From the NCBI GenBank assembly GCA_015499995.1, contig JADNRV010000058.1:124001-188000 (forward strand): a stretch of DNA of 64,000 nt. Reading direction: 5' to 3'. Positions 34,430-44,551 of this stretch are shown here, one piece after another (within the stretch, counting starts at the first letter, position 1; every line of letters starts with the position of its first letter). The notes under the pieces are model-generated. The model had not been told where the DNA came from and ran no database searches. It worked only from the letters and a program-made list of their open reading frames with translations. The position numbers and the translations under genes were made by a program. Source of the stretch: Flammula alnicola. Lineage: Eukaryota > Basidiomycota > Agaricomycetes > Agaricales > Strophariaceae.

Positions 34430-37400
34430 ATGGCAGAGACTCAGAGCAGCAAGGTTGCTCCGCGCAACAACAACGACAACGACAATGACAATGGAGAAGA
34501 TACTGGAGGTGGGCGCTTAGGGTGAGTTTTACTGTTTCGCTACCTTGCTCTGCTAAGACCGCGCACTGAATCACCGACTCGCGGCGACTACAGAGGCACG
34601 GAGTCTATCGGCGGCGGTGGACCTGTAAGCGGCGGCGGGGGACGAATTGAAGGGCACGGTACCACGGTCAAAGACGAGGTAGAAGACAACAACAATGCAG
34701 TGAGCAGCGCATTCTCCTTGGGCTCACGGTAAACTACGGAATTGACTAAATATTGCTCCAGGCATTGCATGTTCAAGGGCGCGGCACCGCGATTAGCGGT
34801 AATGCAGAAGACAACAAGGCAGTGAGCAGTGCATTCTCCTTGAGCGAACGGTAGACTACGAATTGACTAAATATTACTTCAGGCATTGCACGGCATCCTC
34901 AGTGGCCGTGGACCTCTGAGCGGCGGCGAGGGACAAATTGAGGGGCGCGGGACGGCGATCAAAGGCGAGGTGGAAGACAACAATGCAGTGAGCAGCACAT
35001 TCTCCTTGAGCTCACGGTAGACGACGGAATTGACTGCATTTCTCCAGGCATTGCATGTTCAAGGGCGCGGCATGGCGATGGGCGGTAATGCAGAAGACAA
35101 CAATGCGGTGAGCAGCTCATCCTGCTTGAACTCACCGTAGACTATGAAATTGACCGCGTTGCTCAGTCATTGCACGGCATGTCGCTCAGTGGCGATGGAC
35201 CTGTACGCGGCGGCGGGGAACAAATTCAAGAGCGCGACACCGGGATTAGTGGCAATGCAGAAGACAGCAAGGCGGTGAGCAGCTCATCCTCCTTGAGCTC
35301 ACCGTAGACTACGAAATTGACTGCGTTGTTTTAGGCCCCACAAGGATCTGATCCAGCAACGAAATTGAGAGATGACACACAGACAACCGGAAAAAGTAGG
35401 TTTATATATAGAAGCCATGAGTATATTGCTAACATTAAATACAAACCTTGCAGGTACTGGGGCAAAAATTGCAACTAAAGTAAGATCTAGGCTGGCCCAG
35501 CTTAGACATACATTGCTTACACCAATGAAGCAGAAGAGCCCAACTCTTGCAGCTGCTTCTTCTTCACCTGGTCCTTCTGCAGCTGCTCCTTCTGGACAGA
35601 GCCAGCTTCAGAGTAAACTTGAAGGACTTGAGGCTGCTTTGAGATATCTGGAAAATGCTTTGGCAAATGTCCCACCTGATCATCCCAATGTTTCTACTTG
35701 GCAGATGAATCTGACTGCACTCAATGTTTCCCACTATGAGATATCTGGCAATCTGGATAATCTGGAGGCTGCTTTGAAGTTTGGACATCAGGCTTTGGAT
35801 AGTGTAACTGCTTTGCACTCTGAAATAGCTCAGTGGCAGTCAATTCTAGCTAAAGCTCACAGTTACCACTATCAGAAACTGGGCTCTTTGGATGATCTTA
35901 AGGCTACTATATTATATAGAGAACAAGCTCTGAAAAATATGCCTTCTGGACATCCTGATAAAGCCTTTAGACAGGCAAATCTGGCAACTGAATATAGTGA
36001 GCGCTATAAAAGACTGGGTGATGCTAGTGATCTCGAGACTGCTTTGAAGTTACAACACCAAGCTTTAAACAGCACATCCAATGCTACACAATCTGATAGG
36101 TTCAATTGGCAAAACCAGCTTGGGACACTTTACAGCTATCGCTATAAAAGATTTGCTAAGATAAATAACCTTCAAACTGCTGTGAAATACAGGGAGGAGG
36201 TATTGAAAAATGTGCCTCCTGGATTTTCTGATATATTCAAATTGCAAAATAATCTTGCAAACTCATACAATGATCGCTATGAGGCATTAAATCATTTGGA
36301 GGATCTTGAATCTGCTTTGAGCTTAGGAAAACAGGCTTTGTCAAATATACCTGCAGGACACTCTGATCTATCTAAAGTGCTACACAACTTGGCTGAATCA
36401 TACACTTATCACTATAAACAATCAAATGATGAAAGTGATCTGAAGGCTGCTATAATGCATCAAGAACAAGCATTGAAAAACACAGCTCCTGGGCACCCAG
36501 ATATATCTTTACACCTGAACAATCTTGCAGCACAATATATCATTCGCTATGAAAGATTTAATAGTTTGAATGACCTTGAAACTGCCTTGAAGCTCCGAAA
36601 ACAAGTCTTGAAACATGTACCAGCTGGTGATTCCAATATATCCCAATGGGAGTCAAATCTGGCTGCAACATATCTTTACTATTATGAGAGGTTCAGTAAC
36701 ATGACTGATCTTGAGGATGCTTTAAAACTTGGAGAGCAAGCATTGAAACATACACCTTCTGGTCATTCTAATATATCTACAAGGCAGGCAAATCTAGCAA
36801 TCCTATACTTTCATCATTATGAAAGACTGGGCAATGTAAATGATCTTGAAACTGCATTAACCTTTCAAAACCAAGCCTTGGATAATACACCTGTGAAACA
36901 TATTGATATATCTTCACGAAAGGCAAATCTAGCTTCATTCTACAGTGCTCGCTATCGAAGACTGGGTGATTTGGATGACCTTCTGCATGCATTAAAATAC
37001 AGAGAAGAAGCCTTGAAAAACCTCTCTTCTGAACATTCTGATGTGCCTTTACGGCAGGCAAATCTAGCAACATCATACACTGATCGCTATCAAAGATTGA
37101 ATAATTCAGATGATCTTGAAGCTGCTTTAAAACTTCAAAAGCAAGCTTTAGATAATATACCTCTGGGGCATTATTATACCTCCACTCTACAAGCAAATCT
37201 GTCTATATTATACCATTATCACTATGGCATATCAGATGATACATCTGATTTGAATGTTGCTTTGATGTTTCAAAAGCAAGCTTTGGAAAACACATCTTTG
37301 GGGGATCCTGAGAGATACAAATGGCAAACAAATCTTGCTATGATATATCTTGGCCACTATAACATATATAATGATGTGAAGTACCTTGAAACAGCATTAG

Positions 37401-39181
37401 AAGTCCAAAAACAAGCCTTGGAAAATATATCTGCTGGTCATCCTGGATTTCTATATGCTAATAGAACTTTGGCTGCACTTTACATTAAAATGTATCAAAG
37501 CTCGAAACAAGAAAGTGATTGTGCTGAGGCAATATCATATGCAAGAATAGCTATTACTGCAGCATCTGACTCACCATCTGCATGGATAGTTGCAGCTGAT
37601 ACAGCACAACTATTTGAAGATTTTGATTTATCAGTGTCCTTTGAGGCTTATACTGCAGCATTCAAGTCTTTATCTGATTTGATCTGGATTGGCACATCTC
37701 TCACAACTAGGCACTATAATATGAAAAAGCACAATATTCATAAAATACTTTCCTCAGCAACAGCAATTGCAGCTCAGTTAAACAAAACTCAATTTGCTAT
37801 TGAACTTTTGGAGCAGGGTCTTTCTATTACCAGCCAACAATACAAAATGCTAAAAGCAAGATATGATGACTTGTTGAGCAATTATCCAGTTGAAGCTGCT
37901 GAATTTGAGAGAATTTCATACCTGCTTTTACATGCTGATGATCCTGATCAGACAAAGAAAGAAAATATCAGTTACAATCTTCTTGCAACCCAGAGAAAGA
38001 ACTTGATTGCATCTTTAAGAAAAAAAGATGGATTAGACAAGTTTTTACTTCCAGCATCATTTGCAGAACTATCTGAAGTTGCTGTGGAAGGTCCTGTGAT
38101 TCTGCTAAACTGTGCATCTCTCAGAAGTGATGCATTTATCATAATTCAATCATCTGAAACAGTGACAGTACATGTGGTTCCTCTTCACTTTACTGATAAA
38201 GAGGTTGAATCAAATCTTGGATTTTTAAAGTCTACACTTCAACATTACAGACAATATATTCAAGATGACAGTGACCGATCTATGGTTCCATATCACAAAA
38301 AATCAAAGGACATTTGCTCATGGATGAAAGAGAAAATTGTGGATCCTGTTTTCAATGCTCTTCAACAGGTATGTTTTTATTTTTATTTTTTATATACATA
38401 TATTTATATTGTTCTTTAGAATGGAATTGTCTCTGGGAGAATATGGTGGTGCACTTCAGGTGTTTTGACTCCTCTGCCACTTCATGCAGGTGCACCTATT
38501 GAAAGTCCATACATTCAATCATATACTTCAACTCTACAAGGTCTCATTAAAGCAAGAACCCAGGCCATAGAAAATGGCCCTATTCTTGCTACAGCTGTTG
38601 GAGTCAGCAAAGCTTCTTCTCATTCTGGACTACCAAGTCTTCCAGGGATCAAACCAGAACTTGAAGCAATTAATTCTATATTTGGCCAGGACAAAGTTGT
38701 ACAGCTTTCTGGATCAGATGCAACTGTGGAGAATGTACTTGATTATATGAAAAAATCCTCATGGCTCCACCTTGCATGTCATGGTGTGCAAGACCCTTTA
38801 GACTCATTAAAAAGTTGCTTGCTCCTTGACAATGGAAAGCTTGAGCTGAAAAAGCTTATGACTGAGAATTTACCCTTTGCCAAATTTGTCTTTCTTTCAG
38901 CATGTCAAACAGCCACAGGAGATAAAGAGCTTGTTAATGAGTCCATGCACTTGACAGGAGGATTTATTACTGCAGGGTTCCAAGGAGCAATTGGAACATT
39001 GTGGACAATGAAAGATTCAGATGGGCCTGCAGTTGCAAAAGGTGTTTATGAAACAGTTTGTAATAAAGGATATCCAGATCCTACCTTGGCTGCTGAGGGT
39101 TTGCATCTTGCAGTCAAGAAGCTTCGCCAAAGTGGTGCACCTTTTGAAAGATGGGCACCTTTTGTTCATTTTGGAATTTGA
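34430..39181 (+). CDS. TPR-CHAT protein 2 (putative caspase-like protease with modular N-terminus)
   Basis: Nine exons (34430-34521, 34594-34699, 34762-34821, 34883-34987, 35048-35107, 35167-35274, 35335-35395, 35454-38368, 38420-39181) join in frame to 1422 residues. Residues 1 to about 200 form a Gly-rich, acidic linker from duplicated mini-exons. A basic segment follows (AKIATKVRSRLAQLRHTLL). Then come about 14 TPR-like repeats of about 45 residues (core LETALKLxxQALxNxPxGH, NLAxxYxxRYERL). The CHAT domain starts at RIWWCTSGVLTPLPLHAG. Its predicted catalytic His is in LHLACHG and Cys in LSACQTATGD, and it ends FERWAPFVHFGI. The repeats are more divergent than in TPR-CHAT 1, and the two proteins are distant paralogues. 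From exon 8 the gene is strikingly AT-rich. Substrate and trigger are unknown. Confidence 0.9.
34594..35334 (+). repeat. Tandem exon-intron array in the 5' part of TPR-CHAT 2
   Basis: About 2.5 copies of a 285-bp unit, each made of a long exon (105-108 nt), an intron, a 60-nt exon and an intron. The five introns (34700-34761, 34822-34882, 34988-35047, 35108-35166, 35275-35334) are 59-62 nt. They are near-identical, begin GTGAGCAG, and share gactacgaaattgact-like 3' halves. All five are phase 0, so whole units can be added or lost without breaking the frame. Short exons encode ALHVQGRGTAISGNAEDNKA-type peptides. Long exons end in a related peptide, showing an older internal duplication. Confidence 0.9.
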
Positions 39182-39904
39182 AATTTGTTGGCTTTCATAT
39201 TTCAATGCATAATCCAATTTTTTGTGTGAATTACTTTTTGTCTTCTTGTTTTGTTAAATCTTGTTATTCTTGTCTCATTTTTTTTGTTCTCTGATTTTTT
39301 GACTGCACTGTCAGTAGCTATCCATATTGAATTTTGCTTTCCATTCCTTTCTATACAACTCCTGTTACTTGATTTTTCTTCTCTCCCAGTTTCAACAAAT
39401 ATTTACAAGGCAGTGATGCATCTTTTGTTTACAATTTGTAGGATTTTTGTTCACTTCAACAGTGAATATAGTTTCTGGATTCCTTCTTCAACAGTTGGGG
39501 TATCAATTCCTTTTTTCTAATTTTGAGTTTGTCTTGTAGTATTTTGTATCTGTTGGTTTTGTGTTAGTTTGTAAAAAAAAAATAAAGCAAATTGTTTTGT
39601 TTGAAAATAGGTTTTAAGTATCATAGATTCATAAAATCTGATAGGTAAATGCTAGGGTTCAGTGGTACTCAATTTTTTGTCAATGGTTATATGCAACCGC
39701 CGCTGAAGAGACTCTCAATTTCGGTTGGTGAAATTTCACTGAATCCGCGACGTGACGCGTGTTTCCTTTGTGTTTCCTAAGCCTTTCCATGCATATAGGA
39801 TCACGTGGGGACGCGTATCTTCGCGCTCTTATGCGGCCAATTCGAGAGCACTTCTCAGGTTTCCTCCAGACCACATTCATTGCACACACACAAAGAACGC
39901 GCGC
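39182..39904. other. AT-rich 3' flank of TPR-CHAT 2
   Basis: This is very T-rich up to about 39660, with an A-run followed by AATAAA at 39581-39586, a possible polyadenylation signal about 400 bp past the stop. Composition returns to the local norm at about 39680, marking the right edge of the AT-rich block. No gene was seen before the PUP1 relic. Confidence 0.45.
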
Positions 39905-40841
39905 ATGGCTACATCATCTGTATATAATTTCCCTGGGTTTGACTTCACGAATGAGCTGAGGTGTGTTATATTCAGCCAAGGAACGCTTCGCACCCTAATG
40001 TCCACCCATTTGTTAGGAACAACTTTCTGACGAACAAGGGTCTTCCTCTCCCAAAAGCTACCAGTACTGGAACGACCATCGTCGCCTGCCTGTTTAAGGA
40101 TGGGATTGTGCTGGGCGCGGACACTCGAGCGATGGAGGGACCTATTGTAGCAGATAAGAACTGCGAGAAGGTGTGAGCGTTCCTTCACGAGGATACTGAG
40201 TCGATTAGATGCTGTGGGGCAGGAACGGCTGCAGATACCGAATTCACAACCGCCCTAATATCCTCGAACATGGAGCTGCATGCATTGCAGACCGGAAGAA
40301 AGCCGCGCGTCGTTACTGCAATGACGATGTTAAAGCAAATACTCTTCAGGTTTGTCGTTCTTTGGCAATCGAGTTAGTCGGTCTGATACTATTGGTCAAC
40401 ACAGGTATCATTATCCACCCTCATGGTTCGACAGATAAGTTGCCGTATGTCACCATGGGATCCGGAAGTCTGGCTGCCATGGCTGTATTTGAAACCGGCT
40501 GGAAGCCCAATATGGAGGTCAATTCTTTCCTCGTTCTCAGTGCACGATTGTTAAAGATTATGCATTTACAGCGTGAAGATGCATTGAAGCTCGTCAAAGC
40601 TGCAGTCGCCGCTGGTATCTTCAACGATCTTGGCTCTGGTTCCAATATCGATGTGTGCATTATCACCGCCAGCCACACCGAAATGCTCAGAAACGTCGAG
40701 ATGCCGAACCAGCGTGTTCAGAAGGAGCGAGACTATAAATTCAGGAGAGGGACAACGGCATGGAAGAAGGAGGATATTCGCAAGTTCGTTGTTGATGAGC
40801 AGTTGACACTGATTGGTGGAGATGAATTGGATACTTCCTAG
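39905..40841 (+). pseudogene. PUP1: 20S proteasome beta-2 (PUP1/PSMB7) subunit, internally deleted
   Basis: Exon 1 (39905-39960, [19 protein letters not shown]) splices at about 40017 to [26 protein letters not shown], including the Thr that becomes the catalytic N-terminus (GTTIV), and [18 protein letters not shown]. Two conserved parts are then missing. The IHY... segment before [14 protein letters not shown] is absent, leaving a 28-30 nt remnant with a TGA. About 23 residues that normally follow LKQxLFRYQG (the GAALVLGG...GPHLF strand) are also absent, with a frame mismatch at 40405. Downstream, [26 protein letters not shown], an intron at about 40520-40571, [17 protein letters not shown] and [13 protein letters not shown] remain in frame to the stop. 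An essential subunit cannot lack these strands, so a full copy must exist elsewhere. Confidence 0.8.
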
Positions 40842-41104
40842 ATTTCTTGTGGGCCTCATGTATCAGCAATGTATTATATCAATTTCAAAAAAATCAGAAA
40901 TTCAGGCAAAGTGCAAGATGGCTCAATCGAATGAAATGGCCCAAGTACCACTACGAGTTTAATTTTTCCATCCTTTTGAAATGGATAGCCAATGGATAGG
41001 TATGAGTTTGGTGTATGTCCCGTGCCGCTGCCCGCAAGACGCGTCAAAGACTCAAAGAAACTCGACCAAATCCAAGTTGTACCAGGTTCACATACGATAA
41101 TATC

Positions 41105-42142
41105 ATGGATTCTTCCGATTCTCTCTTCCACACCCTGCCAGAACATATTCAACGCCTGATAGATGAAGCATTTACTACTGCTATCAACCCAAACAGCCCA
41201 CCTGGCTCTTTCAAGACGAGAAAGGCCTCCAGCGATAGTCACGCCATTCCGCACAGTTCTTATGCAGGGGGTGGGGGCTTCCTCGTTGAGGAGCCCAGCG
41301 AGCCAACCGGGGGTGGGTTTCTCGTAGAAGATGAAGCTCCAGAACACGAGGAGCAAGCGCCATCCCAAATCTCACTCGACCTCATCCCTTCAGCCCTCCA
41401 GCGCCTTGATCTTCCACCAGACGACGATGAAGTTCTCTCGGTATTCAAGAACGCCGCTTCTGGGTGGAGCTCGTCGTCCATACACCCGTCTGCTGAGTTG
41501 GATCCTCAAACGAGATATGTGAGTCGGGACGACTGGCGCTCTGTCTGTGCTGTCCTGCTTGAGAGTCGCGCCCACGAAATGGACGAGGATAGGGATGACT
41601 CGACTGCTCAACCTGCTCAAATGGAAGTAGAATTTGCGGAGGAAGAAGAAGATGCAGACATGAGTGAAGACTACGTCGAAGCCCAATCGCCGCACTCCGG
41701 TCGACCCTCGAGTGACTCCGAGAACGAGTCGGACGACGAATATCAAGTTGGAGGCTCGAGCTCACGTCGTGGAAAGCAAGCCCAGCGCAAGCGACGTGTT
41801 TCGAGTGGACCCTCTCGTCCATCTGTAGACGCAGGCCGACCGACGGGTCGACAACAGGAGGCTTGCTTGGAAGCGTTCGCGCTTTTCTTTCCTGACACCT
41901 CACCCTCTGAGCTCCCGAAGCAAAAGATAAAGGTCGCGGACATTCAACATGCTGCGAAACTTCTTGGAGAGAAGATCAAGGCTGAAGAAGTGCGGTTCTT
42001 TCCCTCGTTCATGCGTCGCTCTCTCACGAATTATCAATGAACGCAGATGGTGGAAATGCTGAATATGTTTTCGACATCTCCAGACAAATCGATGGATCTC
42101 AGCGATTTCACCCATATGATGATCATGGCAAAATTAGCATGA
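41105..42142 (+). CDS. Acidic EF-hand-like protein, function unknown
   Basis: Exons 41105-41989 and 42047-42142 join in frame to 326 residues; an in-frame ATG at 41015 could add 30 residues. The N-terminus (DSLFHTLPEHIQRLIDEAF) is followed by a duplicated GGGFLVE motif, then SLDLIPSALQRLDLPPDDDEVLSVFKNAASGW. Next comes an acidic region and a basic linker (RRGKQAQRKRRVSSG). The C-terminus (EACLEAFALFFPD, KVADIQHAAKLLGEKIKAEEM, LNMFSTSPDKSMDLSDFTHMM) resembles a calmodulin/centrin-type EF-hand pair with poor calcium loops. The layout recalls centrin-like partners of nucleotide-excision repair such as yeast Rad33, but this is a guess, not an assignment. Confidence 0.7.
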
Positions 42143-42629
42143 CGATGCCGAGAGCCTAGTCTTGAACTGGAACCTATTATTCCCTTTCTTTTGTTCAACA
42201 CTGAGAAGTTAGAGAAGTTGATGAAAGTGCTGTGAACGATAAGTCTACCCCCAAGGCATTTCATCTATGTGAGTACCTTGATCATTCCTCGTAGGCTAAT
42301 GGCTAGGCTAATTGCTCTCCAGTGTCTTCGGATCACCATTTCCAGCCCGCATATTCGACAAGCTCGAATGTCCGACATGTCGGGGAGTGTTTCGGTACGT
42401 TTTGAGGGTCCAACCTCGCTTAGATGTTAGTTCGAGTCACGAGTATAAAAATAATCGCGGACTATGATAAGATGGCTCTCACGGCATCGCCTTGGAAGCT
42501 TTTTCTTGTATCCACTCTACTATTTATCGGTCTGCCGGAGGCCTCAGGCGACACTCATATCGTCCAATCTCTCTCCGATACGATCTACAAGATTCCTTCT
42601 TTCCCACTTCAGAATTTCTCTGTTCTTCG
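42143..42629. other. Intergenic, no gene seen
   Basis: A frame at 42424-42684 has a hydrophobic, signal-like segment but overlaps the start of the acetyltransferase and shows no continuation. I treat it as chance. Confidence 0.35.
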
Positions 42630-43710
42630 ATGTCTTTACACGAGTCCGAAAAGGTGTCCTATCCTCACGTTAAGCGCATCGTGAATCCTACAGGTACGCT
42701 ACGCCTACTTTACATCAATATGCCTGCAAAATTCTACTTCGGAATATTCTGCTCTTCAAAATCAAGGATAGTTATTGGTTCTCTTATACTGATTCTCTAT
42801 CTTCCGTTCAAGGGCCCGAGATTGACCAGCTAGTCACAGTTCTCGTCGAGGCATTCGAAGGTACATGAATATCACCCCATTGCGTCCAAGGACACTTAAC
42901 TGAGGCTATACTCCAGGCGATCCCTTCAGCGCCATTCTCTTGGGAGGAAATTTGGATTTGGGTCCCAGTGAGATACGTGCGAACGTACAAGCGGCATTGA
43001 TTGGGGGACAAGTTCACGCCATCTTAGTTGGACCAAACCCCACTGACATCGTCGGGATTTCGATTTGGTATCCGCCCGGAACGAGCACGTTTTCGAGGTG
43101 CGACTTGATTTTTCGTTAAGACTAGTTCTGGCCCACATGACTTCCTTAGTGAAGAAGAACGCGCAGCAGGATGGAACCAGTTCCTGGAGACCATACCTGA
43201 TAGACTTCGAACGTGGTGGATGGATTATGTACGTTCAATTATATCATGTAGATTTGACAGAGTTCGCTTAGCCTGATTGACCACTAGTTCATCCCCACAG
43301 TATCTCAATTGTCTTCCAAAGCATTAGGCGCGGGATACCTGCTTAACTCTTGGCATCTACATTTGTTTGGCGTTTTGAAGGCCCACCAAGGCAAAGGCTA
43401 TGGGCGAGCTCTTTTTGAGTTTGCAGAACGTCAGGTGTGTTCCGCACAACTCGAACCATTTTCTTATTTTTAATAGTTCAATAGGCAAAATCGACTCGAT
43501 CACCCATGGTTGTAGAAACCACAACGGAGGTTGATGTTAGTGATCTCTCTATCTGCCAGTATCAGATTCTCATTTATTTTCCAGGTGAAGATATACAAGA
43601 GGTTTGGTTTCCGTATCTGCTCAGAGACGGACATTACAAGCGCTGTCGGAAATGGCCACATGTGGCTCATGCTAAAAGAGAATACTGAAGAACAACATGT
43701 AACTGGTTGA
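42630..43710 (+). CDS. GNAT-family N-acetyltransferase
   Basis: Seven exons (42630-42680, 42767-42860, 42917-43097, 43150-43228, 43288-43434, 43485-43535, 43585-43710) join in frame to 242 residues. Exon 1 ends at a GTGAAT donor because the more obvious GTACGC donor would lead into a TAG; this first junction is the weak point. The acetyl-CoA-binding motif A is HLHLFGVLKAHQGKGYGRAL (Q-x-x-G-x-G), followed by the later GNAT strand VKIYKRFGFRICSE. Upstream, GISIWYPPGTS is typical of fungal GNAT proteins. The acceptor substrate is unknown. No targeting signal is seen. Confidence 0.8.
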
Positions 43711-44551
43711 AAGTTGGGGCCACAGATGTTGTCGCCAGCTGCCACCGTCGGATCTCGATTACCGAGAACTACTTATCTGCAGTCGTCGCGGTTATAATAT
43801 GTAGCTAGTTATGCCATATGCAGCTCAGTGTATTACCGACTTTTGGCATTTACAGAGCTAGGGAGCAAACGCTTTTGTCTGGATTCGCAATCTCCAGGCT
43901 ACTACAAGTACATTTCCACCATTCGAAGACCGGACAGCACATTCCTCAAAAAAAAAATTGTTCTTGACATGGACGGGTTTCTAGGACCACAGTATATATA
44001 GATCGACTGTCATCTATTATTTGGTCTGTCATGAGAGACGGACTTGGATTTGAGAGATAAGATTAGATCAACCCTTTTCGGTGATTGCCATACCATCAAT
44101 CGTTCTGCAGGGCTGGTGAAATCCAAACTCTTCCTCTTCACTTCAACCATGTCGAATAATTTGCACAAGAACTCTCTGCTTAAATGCACAGATAACCCTA
44201 GTTTTGATCACACAAGCACTGACATGCTCGACAGGCATGTCTTACTGTTTTTCATGTGTTGGCATCAATCAGGCTTCCATCGCTCTACAAAACATGTCGT
44301 CAATGGGTCTATAGCTGCTTTACCGTCTCTGCGTTCTCACACCCCTCGATTTCCTGTCTTCGCTCTTGGCCGGGGTGCTTTCTCCCTTTACAAGTCACCT
44401 CAAGTTCACGTCGTGCACGAGGCATCCGGAGACAAAGCCCTGATCCGAATTTAGCCTCGGATTTTGATTCGCTACGCAGTCTGGACAGGGAGTCGCTGAA
44501 AAGCCACTCGAGTGCTTTCTTCTCTCTTCCTTATACTTCACGACCTCTAAG
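43711..44551. other. Intergenic, no gene recognised
   Basis: This stretch lies between the acetyltransferase and the DUF3433 gene. A 136-codon frame (44044-44454) has no family features. TATATATA occurs near 43990. Nothing else was seen. Confidence 0.35.

Noticed and set aside
34594..35334. Possible minisatellite unrelated to the gene
   Set aside because: Unit edges coincide with GT-AG splice sites, all phase 0, and the spliced frame runs into the TPR-CHAT exons, so it is part of the gene.
42424..42684. Possible small secreted protein with hydrophobic start
   Set aside because: Overlaps the acetyltransferase start in another frame, has no cleavage context or continuation.
42660..42770. Acetyltransferase as pseudogene because the GTACGC donor leads to TAG
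   Set aside because: Using the GTGAAT donor at 42681 keeps the frame open through all seven exons.
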